Part shown: positions 16,790-25,672 of the stretch, one piece after another
Layout of the letters: every line of letters starts with the position of its first letter
How positions within the stretch are numbered: the stretch's first letter is position 1
NCBI GenBank assembly: GCA_003157015.1
Contig: PMIJ01000081.1
Location: forward strand, 1 to 35,969
Direction of reading: 5' to 3'
DNA: 35,969 bases
DNA from: Bacteroidales bacterium
GTDB lineage: Bacteria > Bacteroidota > Bacteroidia > Bacteroidales > VadinHA17
Made by a program: the position numbers and the translations under genes
The notes under the pieces: generated by a model
Database searches by the model: none
What the model was told of the DNA's origin: nothing
Seen by the model: only the letters and a program-made list of their open reading frames with translations

Positions 16790-17563
16790 TTAAAAGCCAA
16801 ACTTTGTTTCTTCAGCCAGAGATTTAAGGTACATCTCCTCATTGAACCTGAATAAATGAGAAGGACGTCCGAGTGCATCCTTACGCGTGTCAATCTGTTC
16901 GACTATTCCCTGTTTCAGTATCTTCCTTCTGAACGTTCCCCGATCAATGCTGCGATTGAGAATAGCTTCGTATAGGCCACGTAATTCATTAAAAGTAAAA
17001 GATTCCGGTAACAGACTTGATGCAACCGGATGGTTTTGAAGCTCCGTCACAAGCATCTTTCTGGTTTCGAGAATTATAGACGCATGATCAACTCCCATAT
17101 TCTCCAGCTTATTTACATCTATCCAGGTGCTTTCGGAAGATATAACACTATTGATCAATCTCGTTTGATGGTATTTGACCAGGGCATAATATACGACAGT
17201 TACAAATCTCCTCGATGCCCAACGGAGGATCTCTGAATACTTAGAATTTCCTATGTCTACTGTTTCATTGAGTCCTGGTATCCTGAAAGCATCTCCGAAA
17301 GTCCTTATCTGGCGTAAAAACACATTTTCTATACCATCAAGTTTCAGATTCCGGTAAACAGCTTTATCCAGATCCTCTTCGTGTTTTATGTATCCTCCAG
17401 GAAGCATCCATGCATTCTGTCCCGGTATACGGTGAACAAGAACCTTCAGGTATGGATGATCATAGCCAAACACAACATTGTTAATGGATACATGAGGTAA
17501 AAATGAACCAAGCCCTGCTTCAAAATATTCTTCAAGTATGATTTTTAATGATCGTTCCATCAT
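16790..17563 (-). CDS. NrtR/AraR-type regulator: degenerate Nudix domain plus winged helix
   Basis: The protein has an N-terminal Nudix-like domain containing VVFGYDHPYLKVLVHR and NAWMLPGGYIKHEEDLDKA, and a C-terminal winged-helix part with RGLYEAILNRSIDRGTFRRKIL and LGRPSHLFRFN. The family's Nudix box needs a REUXEE core; here the segment reads YRNLKLDGI, so hydrolase residues are missing, as in transcriptional Nudix regulators that only sense ligands. In Bacteroidetes these control sugar use. It is placed between the GH2 gene downstream and the divergent GH3 gene, so it probably regulates one or both, binding within 17564-17698. I chose the first of two adjacent ATGs at 17563; the frame remains open to an ATG at 17605, which would add 14 residues. 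Confidence 0.8.
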   Translation of the reverse strand: MMERSLKIILEEYFEAGLGSFLPHVSINNVVFGYDHPYLKVLVHRIPGQNAWMLPGGYIKHEEDLDKAVYRNLKLDGIENVFLRQIRTFGDAFRIPGLNETVDIGNSKYSEILRWASRRFVTVVYYALVKYHQTRLINSVISSESTWIDVNKLENMGVDHASIILETRKMLVTELQNHPVASSLLPESFTFNELRGLYEAILNRSIDRGTFRRKILKQGIVEQIDTRKDALGRPSHLFRFNEEMYLKSLAEETKFGF

Positions 17564-17698
17564 ATACTGAATTATATTACGAAGATAAAAAAACAATTGA
17601 GGCAATATGCCTTTTATTCAAATTTTTTAATATTTTTGACTTTTGAATTATATCTACTTGCGTAAGACAAATTCTTATATGGAATAATAATTTAATTT

Positions 17699-19681
17699 AT
17701 GAAAAAAACTTTAAAAATACTGGGTTACACTATCGGGTCTATTATTGGACTCATTCTTCTATTGGTACTGGGAATTTTTCTATACCTGAATATATCTGCA
17801 GGTAATATTGCCCGAAAAGCCAGGGCCTTGGAATTTGGTGAAGTAAAGACTCTTACAATTGACGGTTTCACCTTCAGGGACCTGAACAAGAACAGGAAAC
17901 TTGACGTCTATGAGGATTCAAGGAAACCTATAGATGACAGGGTAAACGATCTGCTTTCGCAAATGACACTGGAAGAAAAAGCCGGTACTATGTTCATTAC
18001 CATGGTTGGCATAAATAAGGATGGTTCGATAAACGAAAAACCTTCTTTAAAAGACCTATTCAGCTTATTGGAAACAGGGACATCTAAAATGCTGTTTATG
18101 AAGCACATGAATCATTTAAACATACTTACCGGTGCGAGTACGAAAGCGATGGCCGAATGGTATAATAATCTTCAGAAGCTTGAAGAGAGAAGCCGTCTTG
18201 GAATACCTGTTACCCTAGCTTCCGACCCAAGGAACCATTTTTCTGCTAATCCACTTGCTTCTGCATTTTCCGGTGACATGACCCAGTTTCCTGAACCTCT
18301 TGGTCTGGCTGCAATAGGCGACTCACTGGAGGTTGTCGAATTCGGGAACATTGCCCGCCAGGAGTATCTTGCCCTTGGTATTCGTGTAGCATTGCATCCA
18401 CAGGCAGACCTGGCAACAGAGCCGAGATGGATCAGGATCAATGGCACCTTCGGTGAAGATGCACATCTTGCTTCCAAACTGGTAGGCGCGTATATAAAAG
18501 GGTTCCAGGGCGATTCAATCGGTCCTAACAGTGTAGTCTGCATGGTAAAGCATTTCTCCGGAGGCGGTCCGCAGAAAGAGGGAATTGATCCACACCTGGA
18601 AATACAAAAAGGACAGGCATACCCTGGTAACAATTTCAATTACCACCTATTGCCTTTTGAAGCAGCTTTCAGAGCAGGAGCTGCAGAAATAATGCCATAT
18701 TACGGGGTACCTACAGGTCAGACAAGCGAAGATGTGGGCTTTTCTTTCAATAAGGATATCATAACCGGACTTCTCCGTGATAAGTATCATTTTGATGGCA
18801 TTGTTTGCACTGACTGGGGAATTGTATCGGACATGACTATTTTCGGCAAAAAAATAATTCCGGCAAGGGCCTGGGGAATGCAAAATGCTTCGGAGGAAGA
18901 AAGAGTGCTGAAAATAATAAATGCCGGTGTCGACCAGTTTGGAGGCGAGGCTGTCCCGGAAATAGTTGTAAAACTCGTAAAGGATGGAAAAGTGCCAATG
19001 GAAAGAATTGACAATTCTGTCAGAAGATTGCTGAAAATGAAATTCCGTCTGGGTCTGTTCGACAATCCATTTGTAGACGTCGAGAATGCTGTGAAAGTAG
19101 TTGGCAATGCTAAATTCAAAGCCGCAGGGGATCTTGCCCAGAGAAAGTCGATCGTTCTTCTCAAGAATGACACTATCAATAAAAAACCTGTGTTACCTCT
19201 GAAAAAAGGCATCAAAATCTACATTAAGAATATTGATGCTGCGAAAGCAGCTAAGTTCGGAACAGTTGTGGATAAACCTGAACTGGCAGATATAGCGATT
19301 ATCAGACTTCAGACTCCTTCGGAGATATTACCAAATTCGGGAATTTTAGGCAGGCTGATGAGAGCAGGTGATCTTGATTTCAAAGGAAAGGAAAAGGAAG
19401 AAATTCTTGCACTTCTCGCAAAGGTCCCCACGATTGTGGATATTTACCTGAGCAGGCCGGCAGTAATACCTGAGATATCAGCTGCAAGCAAAGGTCTTTT
19501 TGCAACCTTCGGAGCCAGTGATGAAGCCCTTCTCGATGTAATATTCGGCAATTTTAATCCACAGGGTAAACTTCCTGTAGAGATGCCTTCATCTATGGAA
19601 GCAGTAAGGAAACAAAAGGAAGATGTTCCGTATGATTCTGAGAATCCGTTGTATAAATTTGGATTCGGTCTTAGTTATTGA
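17699..19681 (+). CDS. Glycoside hydrolase family 3 enzyme (beta-glucosidase-like), membrane-anchored or exported
   Basis: A 660-residue protein with an N-terminal hydrophobic helix (about 9-31). After it comes DLNKNRKLDVYED (61-73), a calcium-loop-like stretch common in this group, then the GH3 barrel with GIPVTLASD (168-176), AIGDS (205-209), VKHFSGGG containing K283-H285 (about 283-290), and nucleophile D372 in VCTDWG. The alpha/beta sandwich domain follows (about 490-660) with SIVLLKND and the closing YKFGFGLSY. Family members hydrolyse beta-linked gluco- or xylo-oligosaccharides from the non-reducing end. It is divergent from the Nudix-regulator/GH2 pair, which suggests shared control. 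A TATTTTTG box at 17631-17638 could be its -7 element, but no spaced -33 box is clear. Confidence 0.9.
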   Translation: MKKTLKILGYTIGSIIGLILLLVLGIFLYLNISAGNIARKARALEFGEVKTLTIDGFTFRDLNKNRKLDVYEDSRKPIDDRVNDLLSQMTLEEKAGTMFITMVGINKDGSINEKPSLKDLFSLLETGTSKMLFMKHMNHLNILTGASTKAMAEWYNNLQKLEERSRLGIPVTLASDPRNHFSANPLASAFSGDMTQFPEPLGLAAIGDSLEVVEFGNIARQEYLALGIRVALHPQADLATEPRWIRINGTFGEDAHLASKLVGAYIKGFQGDSIGPNSVVCMVKHFSGGGPQKEGIDPHLEIQKGQAYPGNNFNYHLLPFEAAFRAGAAEIMPYYGVPTGQTSEDVGFSFNKDIITGLLRDKYHFDGIVCTDWGIVSDMTIFGKKIIPARAWGMQNASEEERVLKIINAGVDQFGGEAVPEIVVKLVKDGKVPMERIDNSVRRLLKMKFRLGLFDNPFVDVENAVKVVGNAKFKAAGDLAQRKSIVLLKNDTINKKPVLPLKKGIKIYIKNIDAAKAAKFGTVVDKPELADIAIIRLQTPSEILPNSGILGRLMRAGDLDFKGKEKEEILALLAKVPTIVDIYLSRPAVIPEISAASKGLFATFGASDEALLDVIFGNFNPQGKLPVEMPSSMEAVRKQKEDVPYDSENPLYKFGFGLSY

Positions 19682-19803
19682 TAATTAAATTATATCTTCA
19701 CTTTAATGAAGAGCTTGCTGATCTTATGAAATGGGAAAAATAGACATTAATTTCAGCTTATGATCGGCTTAGGAAGATGTAGGGAAAAATGATTTTCTCT
19801 TTC

Positions 19804-20217
19804 CTATTTGAACTGCTCAGGAGTATACGTAATCTTAAAAATAAAATCGCCTTTCATGTCATTATAGGAATAGATCCATGTCAGGTTTTTATAAAGGAAT
19901 TGATTTAATGTTGGTGAGGTTCTTATTTTCTGTAGTATCCTGGGTTCCATATACCTTTTCAACTTATCAACTGGTAAGGAATCCTTAATCTGATGTATAA
20001 GTGTATAATTGAACTGGAGATTCTTATCCGACGACGCCATGACCTTATCCAGCCTGGTTTCAGGATCAATCATCGAAGGGCATGTTTTATTCGCGGTATT
20101 TACAAAAGCTGAAATCTCTTTATCAGTTGATTGAGCTTTGAAAAATATTTTTTGTATCGCAACGATAAGTACAGCCACTACTATTACCAAACCAAATATC
20201 TTTAAAAAATTATTCAT
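19804..20217 (-). CDS. Small hypothetical protein with N-terminal membrane helix
   Basis: A 137-residue protein. Residues 4-25 form one hydrophobic helix; the remainder is soluble, with a single cysteine in NKTCPSMIDPETRLDKV (about 43-59) and a KLKRYMEPRILQKI helix. The pattern of a short anchor followed by a compact domain suggests a periplasmic protein. I do not recognise the family. The gene lies 77 bp downstream of the zinc-ribbon gene on the same strand. Confidence 0.7.
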   Translation of the reverse strand: MNNFLKIFGLVIVVAVLIVAIQKIFFKAQSTDKEISAFVNTANKTCPSMIDPETRLDKVMASSDKNLQFNYTLIHQIKDSLPVDKLKRYMEPRILQKIRTSPTLNQFLYKNLTWIYSYNDMKGDFIFKITYTPEQFK

Positions 20218-20294
20218 ATTTTAAGCATGGAGTTATCTAAATTATAATTTGAATAGCTTATAATCAGGAAATAATTTTATAAAGTATCATTCCT

Positions 20295-20528
20295 TTACCT
20301 GCAATCGGGGCACTTCATTATATCTTTGGAGCTAATATCAGTGGTAAATTCTTTTCCGCATTTATCACACTTAATAGTACTTTGTTTTTCTGCCAGAAGC
20401 CTGCTTGAAATCGCAGCATTAAACTCCATTGCCTGTAAATCTCTTATTCTGGAATAATTGTCCCTGCGGATATTCGCAGCTACAAAATCTTCCTCTTTCT
20501 GAACCGGAATATCTATTTCATCTTTCAT
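20295..20528 (-). CDS. Small zinc-ribbon protein
   Basis: A 77-residue cytoplasmic protein. Two CxxC pairs, C54/C57 (KCDKCG) and C73/C76 (KCPDC), form a classical zinc ribbon at the C terminus. The N-terminal half is charged and helical. Such small proteins often bind nucleic acid or a protein partner; no specific role can be given. It lies 32 bp downstream of the OmpA-like gene and may be co-transcribed with it. Confidence 0.7.
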   Translation of the reverse strand: MKDEIDIPVQKEEDFVAANIRRDNYSRIRDLQAMEFNAAISSRLLAEKQSTIKCDKCGKEFTTDISSKDIMKCPDCR

Positions 20529-20560
20529 TTTGCAAAGATACGAATAAACTACCGCATGAC

Positions 20561-21655
20561 CTAAAGTTTTATCAGTTCCACTCTTCGGTTCTTCGCTTTC
20601 CCTTCAGATGTCGTATTTGGAGCAACAGGTTCTGTCGCTCCTTTGCCATCAGTTTCAATACGAGCTGCCTCGATACCATATTCTGTGCTTAAAGCATTTT
20701 TGACTGATATCGATCTCCGTTTTGAGAGGTCAAGGTTTTTAGTCGCATCACCGTCACTGTCGGTATGTCCGATTATTTTTATTTTAACAGTCGGATTCTC
20801 TTTCAGTACGGTTGCAATCTCTTTCATAGTACCCGCAGATTCAGGCTTGATTTTATCACTGCCTGAATCGAAATAAATGCCATATGTCACCAGTTTACCT
20901 TCAGTTATAAGTTTATTCCGCATATCCGGGGCTCCGACTGCCACCCTGAAATTCGCAATTAAATTCTGAGCTTCGGAACCGGTTTCAAATCGGAGAGCAT
21001 TGTATCCCAGACCGGGAGCTAGTGCTTTAGCAAGATCAAAAATTTTCACATCGTTCAGATAGGCCCTTACCCGCGTCTTTTGAACCCAGAATGACAGCCT
21101 GGCTTTTTGATTTATGACCAGAGGATTATTTTCAGTATTTCCATTCAAATTATAGAGGCCTTCTGAATAGGTTGAATACTCATGCTGATAATTCCCGAAT
21201 TTCATTCTGATACCTGCAACACCAGGTATAGCACCACCCTCTGCAAGGTCGTTTGGATTTACCGCCGAGTATATGTAAAATCCGAAAGTAATAGTATTCT
21301 CATCATTAGGTCCAGGTATAGGCAACAGGTCAAATTCAACCGTAAAATTATCAGGAAAAACTTTTTTTGTTGCAGGAACAAACTCCGCACTGACACCCAG
21401 CTTTAGCCATCTGCCCTGGAAAAGGTTAGTTGTAACAATCTCCCCTGATCCATCAGTGTTCCATAATCCAGGGAAATCACCAATGTTATCCTGAGTGAAG
21501 TCATCATAAAATACCACTGATTCGCCCGGTATGAAATCATATTTGGATGTGGCACTTAATTTTTGTGGCTGAGCCGATTGTTGTAAATCCTGTCCTGAAA
21601 GTGTCAGAGAATACAGAGCAGATACTAAAATAATAAAAAGGCAATTTGTTTTCAT
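20561..21655 (-). CDS. OmpA-family outer-membrane protein with N-terminal jelly-roll-like domain
   Basis: A 364-residue exported protein. I chose the ATG at 21655 because it starts directly before a signal peptide (MKTNCLFIILVSALYSL); the frame extends nine residues upstream to 21682. After the signal there is a LamG/concanavalin-like beta-sandwich (about 45-240) with VVFYDDFTQDN and FTVEFDLLPI. The C-terminal domain is OmpA-like peptidoglycan binding: YFDSGSDKIKPES, IKIIGHTDSDG and LSKRRSISVKNAL, ending KNRRVELIKL. It probably tethers the envelope to peptidoglycan with a binding domain on the other side. The jelly-roll ligand is unknown. Confidence 0.85.
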   Translation of the reverse strand: MKTNCLFIILVSALYSLTLSGQDLQQSAQPQKLSATSKYDFIPGESVVFYDDFTQDNIGDFPGLWNTDGSGEIVTTNLFQGRWLKLGVSAEFVPATKKVFPDNFTVEFDLLPIPGPNDENTITFGFYIYSAVNPNDLAEGGAIPGVAGIRMKFGNYQHEYSTYSEGLYNLNGNTENNPLVINQKARLSFWVQKTRVRAYLNDVKIFDLAKALAPGLGYNALRFETGSEAQNLIANFRVAVGAPDMRNKLITEGKLVTYGIYFDSGSDKIKPESAGTMKEIATVLKENPTVKIKIIGHTDSDGDATKNLDLSKRRSISVKNALSTEYGIEAARIETDGKGATEPVAPNTTSEGKAKNRRVELIKL

Positions 21656-21818
21656 AGGTTGGTTTGAATAAATAGATATCAATTAACAGAGTAATAAATT
21701 TACAAAAAAAAAGTGAATACTACTTATGTATGACAGAAATATACCTGGAAGCTGATAGCTGTTGTTTCAAAAAACCGAAATAATAGCATAAATTTATGAT
21801 CACAAAACCATCCATAAA

Positions 21819-22982
21819 ATGAGTAAAAATAAAATCAACCGCCGTCTGTTCATAAAAAACACAGCAATAGCCGCCACAGTGCTGACAATTGGAAGAAAAG
21901 CTGTCTTTGCTGTCGGACCCCCAGCACAAAAGAATTTATTGCCAAGGTGGAAAGGCTTTAACCTGCTCGACTATTTTTCACCTTCTATACCTGGAAACCA
22001 GGAGGCAAACAGAACAACTGAAGATGATTTTAAATGGATGGCAGACTGGGGTTTCGATTTTGTCCGGCTTCCTATAGCCTACCCAAGGTATCTTTCATTT
22101 GACCGCACAAAAGATATAACAATTGAGGAGGTTTATAAAACCAATTCCAAAGTACTGGATGAGATTGATCAACTGATATATATGGCTCACAGGCATGGAT
22201 TGCACCTAAGCCTTAACCTTCACAGGGGACCAGGATATTGCATAAATGCAGGCTTTCATGAACCCTTTAATTTATGGAAAGATAAGACAGCCGAGGATGC
22301 ATTTAATTTTCACTGGGGAATGTGGGCCCTACGCTATAAAAATATTCCTTCTGAAAAATTAAGTTTTGATCTGCTGAATGAACCTGCATATATTGAGAAC
22401 ATGAATGACCAGTACGCTAAAAAAGGTCCTGTTCCCGGCGAAATATATCACAGGGTTGCTGAAGGAGCCTGTAAAGCAATCAGGTCTGTAAGCCCCGACC
22501 GTTTGATAATAGCTGACGGAAATGGAGGAGGGAATAATGTAATTCCTGAATTAATTGACCTGAAAATCGGTCAAAGTTGTCGTGGTTACTGGCCGGGACT
22601 CGTATCACACTATCAGGCTCCATGGGTCTGGAAAGATCCGTCGAAGGCGCCCGTCCCGGTATGGCCCGGAACAATTGACGGCAAGGTTTACGGCAGGCAG
22701 CAACTCGAGGACTTTTACAAACCATGGATTGACCTTATGGCAAATGGAACAGGTGTTCACTGCGGAGAATGCGGATGCTGGAAAAAAACTCCTCATGCAG
22801 CATTTCTCGCCTGGTTTGGAGATGTCGTCGATATACTTACAAAAAATGGAATTGGCTATGCCCTGTGGAATTTCAGGGGTGATTTTGGAATTCTCGATTC
22901 AGGCCGTGCCGATGTTGATTATAAAAACTGGTACGGCCATAAACTGGACAGTAAGTTGCTGGAGCTTCTAAAAAAACACTAA
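21819..22982 (+). CDS. Glycoside hydrolase family 5 enzyme (cellulase-like), Tat-exported
   Basis: A 387-residue enzyme. The N terminus has a Tat-type leader with NRRLFIKN (R8-R9) and a hydrophobic stretch to about residue 31. The barrel has GFNLLDYF (46-53), FVRLPIAYPRY (81-91), LSLNLHRGPGY (130-140), acid/base E188 in FDLLNEPA and nucleophile E317 in GVHCGECGCW. This is the GH5 clan-A layout; these enzymes cleave beta-1,4-glucans, mannans or related chains, and the exact substrate is not clear from sequence. The gene stands alone between the OmpA-like gene and repeat-rich spacer. Confidence 0.88.
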   Translation: MSKNKINRRLFIKNTAIAATVLTIGRKAVFAVGPPAQKNLLPRWKGFNLLDYFSPSIPGNQEANRTTEDDFKWMADWGFDFVRLPIAYPRYLSFDRTKDITIEEVYKTNSKVLDEIDQLIYMAHRHGLHLSLNLHRGPGYCINAGFHEPFNLWKDKTAEDAFNFHWGMWALRYKNIPSEKLSFDLLNEPAYIENMNDQYAKKGPVPGEIYHRVAEGACKAIRSVSPDRLIIADGNGGGNNVIPELIDLKIGQSCRGYWPGLVSHYQAPWVWKDPSKAPVPVWPGTIDGKVYGRQQLEDFYKPWIDLMANGTGVHCGECGCWKKTPHAAFLAWFGDVVDILTKNGIGYALWNFRGDFGILDSGRADVDYKNWYGHKLDSKLLELLKKH

Positions 22983-22997
22983 AACCATATAAGTCAA

Positions 22998-23060
22998 AAC
23001 CAATTAACCACAAAGGACACAAAGGTTTACACAAAGGGCACAAAGAAAAAAAATTTAACC
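22998..23060 (+). repeat. CACAAAGG-type short repeats
   Basis: Tandem ACACAAAG/CCACAAAG-like words with small spacers in the 22983-23180 gap. They resemble the intergenic low-complexity repeats seen at 24596-24655 and 32699-32750. A CTCCC-rich stretch follows near 23110. No gene is supported here. Confidence 0.45.
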
Positions 23061-23180
23061 ATAAGTAACATTGGGTAGCTTTGGAGTTACACAGGGAGAG
23101 CAGAAATTTTCTCCCTTTCTCCCACTCACCCACTCATTTTTTCAGCGCCTATCACCTATCGTCTATATTACAAATACATC

Positions 23181-24521
23181 TTAAAGAGTAGGCTCCCAGC
23201 CTTTCTCATAGTCCCTGCTCCAGAGTCTCATAGCTTCATTGTCGCCAATAATGTGGCCATTTGAAGGATCAATATTCAGGGTGTGTCCTACCCTCTGAGC
23301 GATGTTTCCCAACTGCATCCACAAGGTGCTTTTATGTCCATTTAAAGCGTCGGCAAATGGCTTTCTATTATAGTAGATATTTTCAAGAAAATTATGAACA
23401 TGAAGAGCATCAAGCTCTTCTCCGGGGCTGGTAGTATTAAGCCCTTCACTGATAACGATCTCAGACTTTACATCCTTTACCAGTGTATTTTTATTGTCAT
23501 AAATCAAATAGCTGTTATCTCCGGTATGAAGGGAGCCGTTTTCGCCGTGAAAAATTACACCACGAGAACGGTTATCAATATAGCTGCCATTACAACTCCT
23601 GCCTTCCCATACGATCGTCGCACCCTGAGCTTCAAATGTAATGACCTGAGTATCGGGTGTTTCCCAATCATCTTTAAAATGGTAGCGTCCGCCGACGGAG
23701 TTCACTTTAAAAGGAAAATCCAAACCCAGGCCCCACCTTGCCACATCAATATCGTGAGTACCGTTGTTTAATGCTTCTCCTGTGCCCCAATTCCAAAACC
23801 AGTGCCAGTTATAATGAATAAGATTATCTTTGTAAGATCTTCGTGGAGAAGGTCCCTGCCATAACTCATAATCAAGATTAGAAGGCACTGGGGATATTTT
23901 CCCTATTCCGATAGATCCTCTGGTATTGGCATACCAGGTTTTGGCCATATAAACCTTTCCTATGACGCCGTTTTTAAGCTCTTCAATTCCCTGAGTCAGG
24001 GTGGGCCACGACCTACGTTGTGTTCCTATCTGTACAATTCGTTTGTACTTTTCAGCCGCTGAAACCAGCAGCTCTCCCTCATGAGGGTTATGACTTAATG
24101 GCTTTTCTACATATACGTGCTTTCCGGCTTTAAGACTCAAAATAGATGCAGGAACGTGCCAATGATCGGGCGTTGCAATATATACTGCATCAAGAACTTT
24201 CTCATCCAGAATTTTCCTAAAATCCCTGATTCCTTTGGTTTCCTTTCCAGTAATTTCTTTAACGGATTTGATCCCCTTCTGTAAGGCAATTTCATCAACA
24301 TCACAGATATAGATAACTTCAGTGTTTTTCTGCCTTGCAAAAGTCCCTGCCATTGATGAGCCGCGACTATTACATCCTATTACTGCAACACGGATAACTT
24401 CATTTGCACCTGATATCCTCTTATAACTTCGGGCAGTTGAAGCTAATATTCTATTTCCTACCGTCAGTCCTACTGTTCCAACGGCAGCTTTTTTAATGAA
24501 ATCTCTTCTTGAATCTGTCAT
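23181..24521 (-). CDS. Gfo/Idh/MocA-family oxidoreductase, Tat-exported
   Basis: A 446-residue protein with a Tat-type leader (SRRDFIKKAAV, 4-14) and hydrophobic stretch to about 30. The Rossmann part starts RVAVIGCNSRG (44-54), followed by CDVD (73-76) and AVYIATPDHWH (112-122), then the family signature VEKPLSHN (138-145). The C-terminal substrate domain has WGTGEALNNGTHDIDVARWGLG, with a catalytic-type H/D pair. Such exported members act on sugars or glycosides with NAD(P)-type cofactor bound. The gene is upstream of nothing on its strand for 200 bp, but the TIM-barrel protein gene precedes it in transcription order, so the two may form a sugar-processing pair. Confidence 0.88.
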   Translation of the reverse strand: MTDSRRDFIKKAAVGTVGLTVGNRILASTARSYKRISGANEVIRVAVIGCNSRGSSMAGTFARQKNTEVIYICDVDEIALQKGIKSVKEITGKETKGIRDFRKILDEKVLDAVYIATPDHWHVPASILSLKAGKHVYVEKPLSHNPHEGELLVSAAEKYKRIVQIGTQRRSWPTLTQGIEELKNGVIGKVYMAKTWYANTRGSIGIGKISPVPSNLDYELWQGPSPRRSYKDNLIHYNWHWFWNWGTGEALNNGTHDIDVARWGLGLDFPFKVNSVGGRYHFKDDWETPDTQVITFEAQGATIVWEGRSCNGSYIDNRSRGVIFHGENGSLHTGDNSYLIYDNKNTLVKDVKSEIVISEGLNTTSPGEELDALHVHNFLENIYYNRKPFADALNGHKSTLWMQLGNIAQRVGHTLNIDPSNGHIIGDNEAMRLWSRDYEKGWEPTL

Positions 24522-24595
24522 AATCGATATGAGTTTTTAATTATTGCATAAAATCCATTAACTCCATTCTTCTACAAGCTCAGTGCAGATCGCAA

Positions 24596-24655
24596 AAAAA
24601 ACATAGGAACTGTCACAGAGAACCACGGAGATTGCACAGAGTTACACAGAGAATC
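24596..24655. repeat. CACAGAG-type short repeats
   Basis: Degenerate direct words CACAGAGAACCACGGAG, GCACAGAG and ACACAGAG in the 24522-24777 gap. Similar intergenic repeats are common in this genome fragment. Function unknown. Confidence 0.4.
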
Positions 24656-24777
24656 ATTAAACCCGGAGTACTGATAATTTGTTGGAGCTCCTGTTTATGC
24701 TTCTAATACTGCTCCGTGCTCAGTACACTGAGCTCTAGAACAATTACTGTTGCCTATAATCTATTTTATATTCCTTC

Positions 24778-25617
24778 TTATTTACAGGCCATCACCCCTT
24801 TAAAATATCCTATCGATTCTGCGATGCCCGGAAGTGGATCGGTCATATCTTTTTCAAACTCAAGGCTGCACGATCCGGTATATTTAATTTTGCGAAGCGT
24901 GGCTACAACTCCGGGAATGTCAATTATACCGCGTCCCATTTCAACGGTTATTCCCTCTTTGTCAGCCTTATCAACATCCTTTATATGCATGTCATAAATT
25001 CTTGATCTGTATTTAAATATATCGACTGATGCATCCTGTCCGTCTCGTGTAGTATGACCGATATCAATACAAATCCCTATTCTTTGATCAAGATCTTTAA
25101 TATGATTCCAGATATCAGTGGCATTTGGATAAAGCGGATTGTCGGGACCATGATTATGAATAGCTAACCTGAAGTCATAGCTTTTTATCTTTTTCTCAAC
25201 ATAAGGGAGAATATCATAATCAGGCGCTCCCACTATCATTTTGACTCCGGCCATTCTGGCATATTCAAATGCCTGATCAACGGATTCCCTGGTCTTCATA
25301 TAAATTACACCAACTGTATATACATTGATACCTGAAGATTTGAACTTTCCGATAACAGCATCTATCTGCTCCTGATTGCTGTTCATCGGCATATGAAAAT
25401 CTTTCAGTGAGAGATTGATAACTCTCACCCTTTTCATAATCTCTATGGTTTTCTCAATGGAAAACTCTTTGAAAGTATATCCTGCCATACCGATACTGAA
25501 AGTATTCACGGCTTTATCTGCAGAGGTCCGAATTATCTTGGAGGCATATAGTGAAGATGTGCCTGCGGCAAGAATTCCCGTACCCGCCAACTTTAAAAAC
25601 TTACGACGTGAGTTCAT
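24778..25617 (-). CDS. Sugar-phosphate isomerase/epimerase-like TIM-barrel protein, Tat-exported
   Basis: A 279-residue protein. It begins with a Tat-type leader NSRRKFLKLAG (2-12) and a hydrophobic stretch to about 25. The rest is an AP-endonuclease-2/xylose-isomerase-like barrel: INVYTVGVIY, MIVGAPDYDILPYVEKK, LAIHNHGPDNPLYP, GICIDIGHTTRDGQD and a closing SLEFEKDM. Conserved H, D and E residues in those motifs would bind a metal. Family members isomerise or epimerise keto-sugars; substrate not determinable. It is adjacent to and probably works with the Gfo/Idh/MocA protein. Confidence 0.85.
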   Translation of the reverse strand: MNSRRKFLKLAGTGILAAGTSSLYASKIIRTSADKAVNTFSIGMAGYTFKEFSIEKTIEIMKRVRVINLSLKDFHMPMNSNQEQIDAVIGKFKSSGINVYTVGVIYMKTRESVDQAFEYARMAGVKMIVGAPDYDILPYVEKKIKSYDFRLAIHNHGPDNPLYPNATDIWNHIKDLDQRIGICIDIGHTTRDGQDASVDIFKYRSRIYDMHIKDVDKADKEGITVEMGRGIIDIPGVVATLRKIKYTGSCSLEFEKDMTDPLPGIAESIGYFKGVMACK

Positions 25618-25672
25618 ATTCCTATTTTAATATTTCGTGAAATCTGCATAAAAACGAACAAACATATATAAC

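Noticed and set aside
17631..17638. GH3 promoter box TATTTTTG
   Set aside because: Exact TAnnTTTG match, but in a T-rich stretch without a properly spaced -33 element; a chance match is likely.
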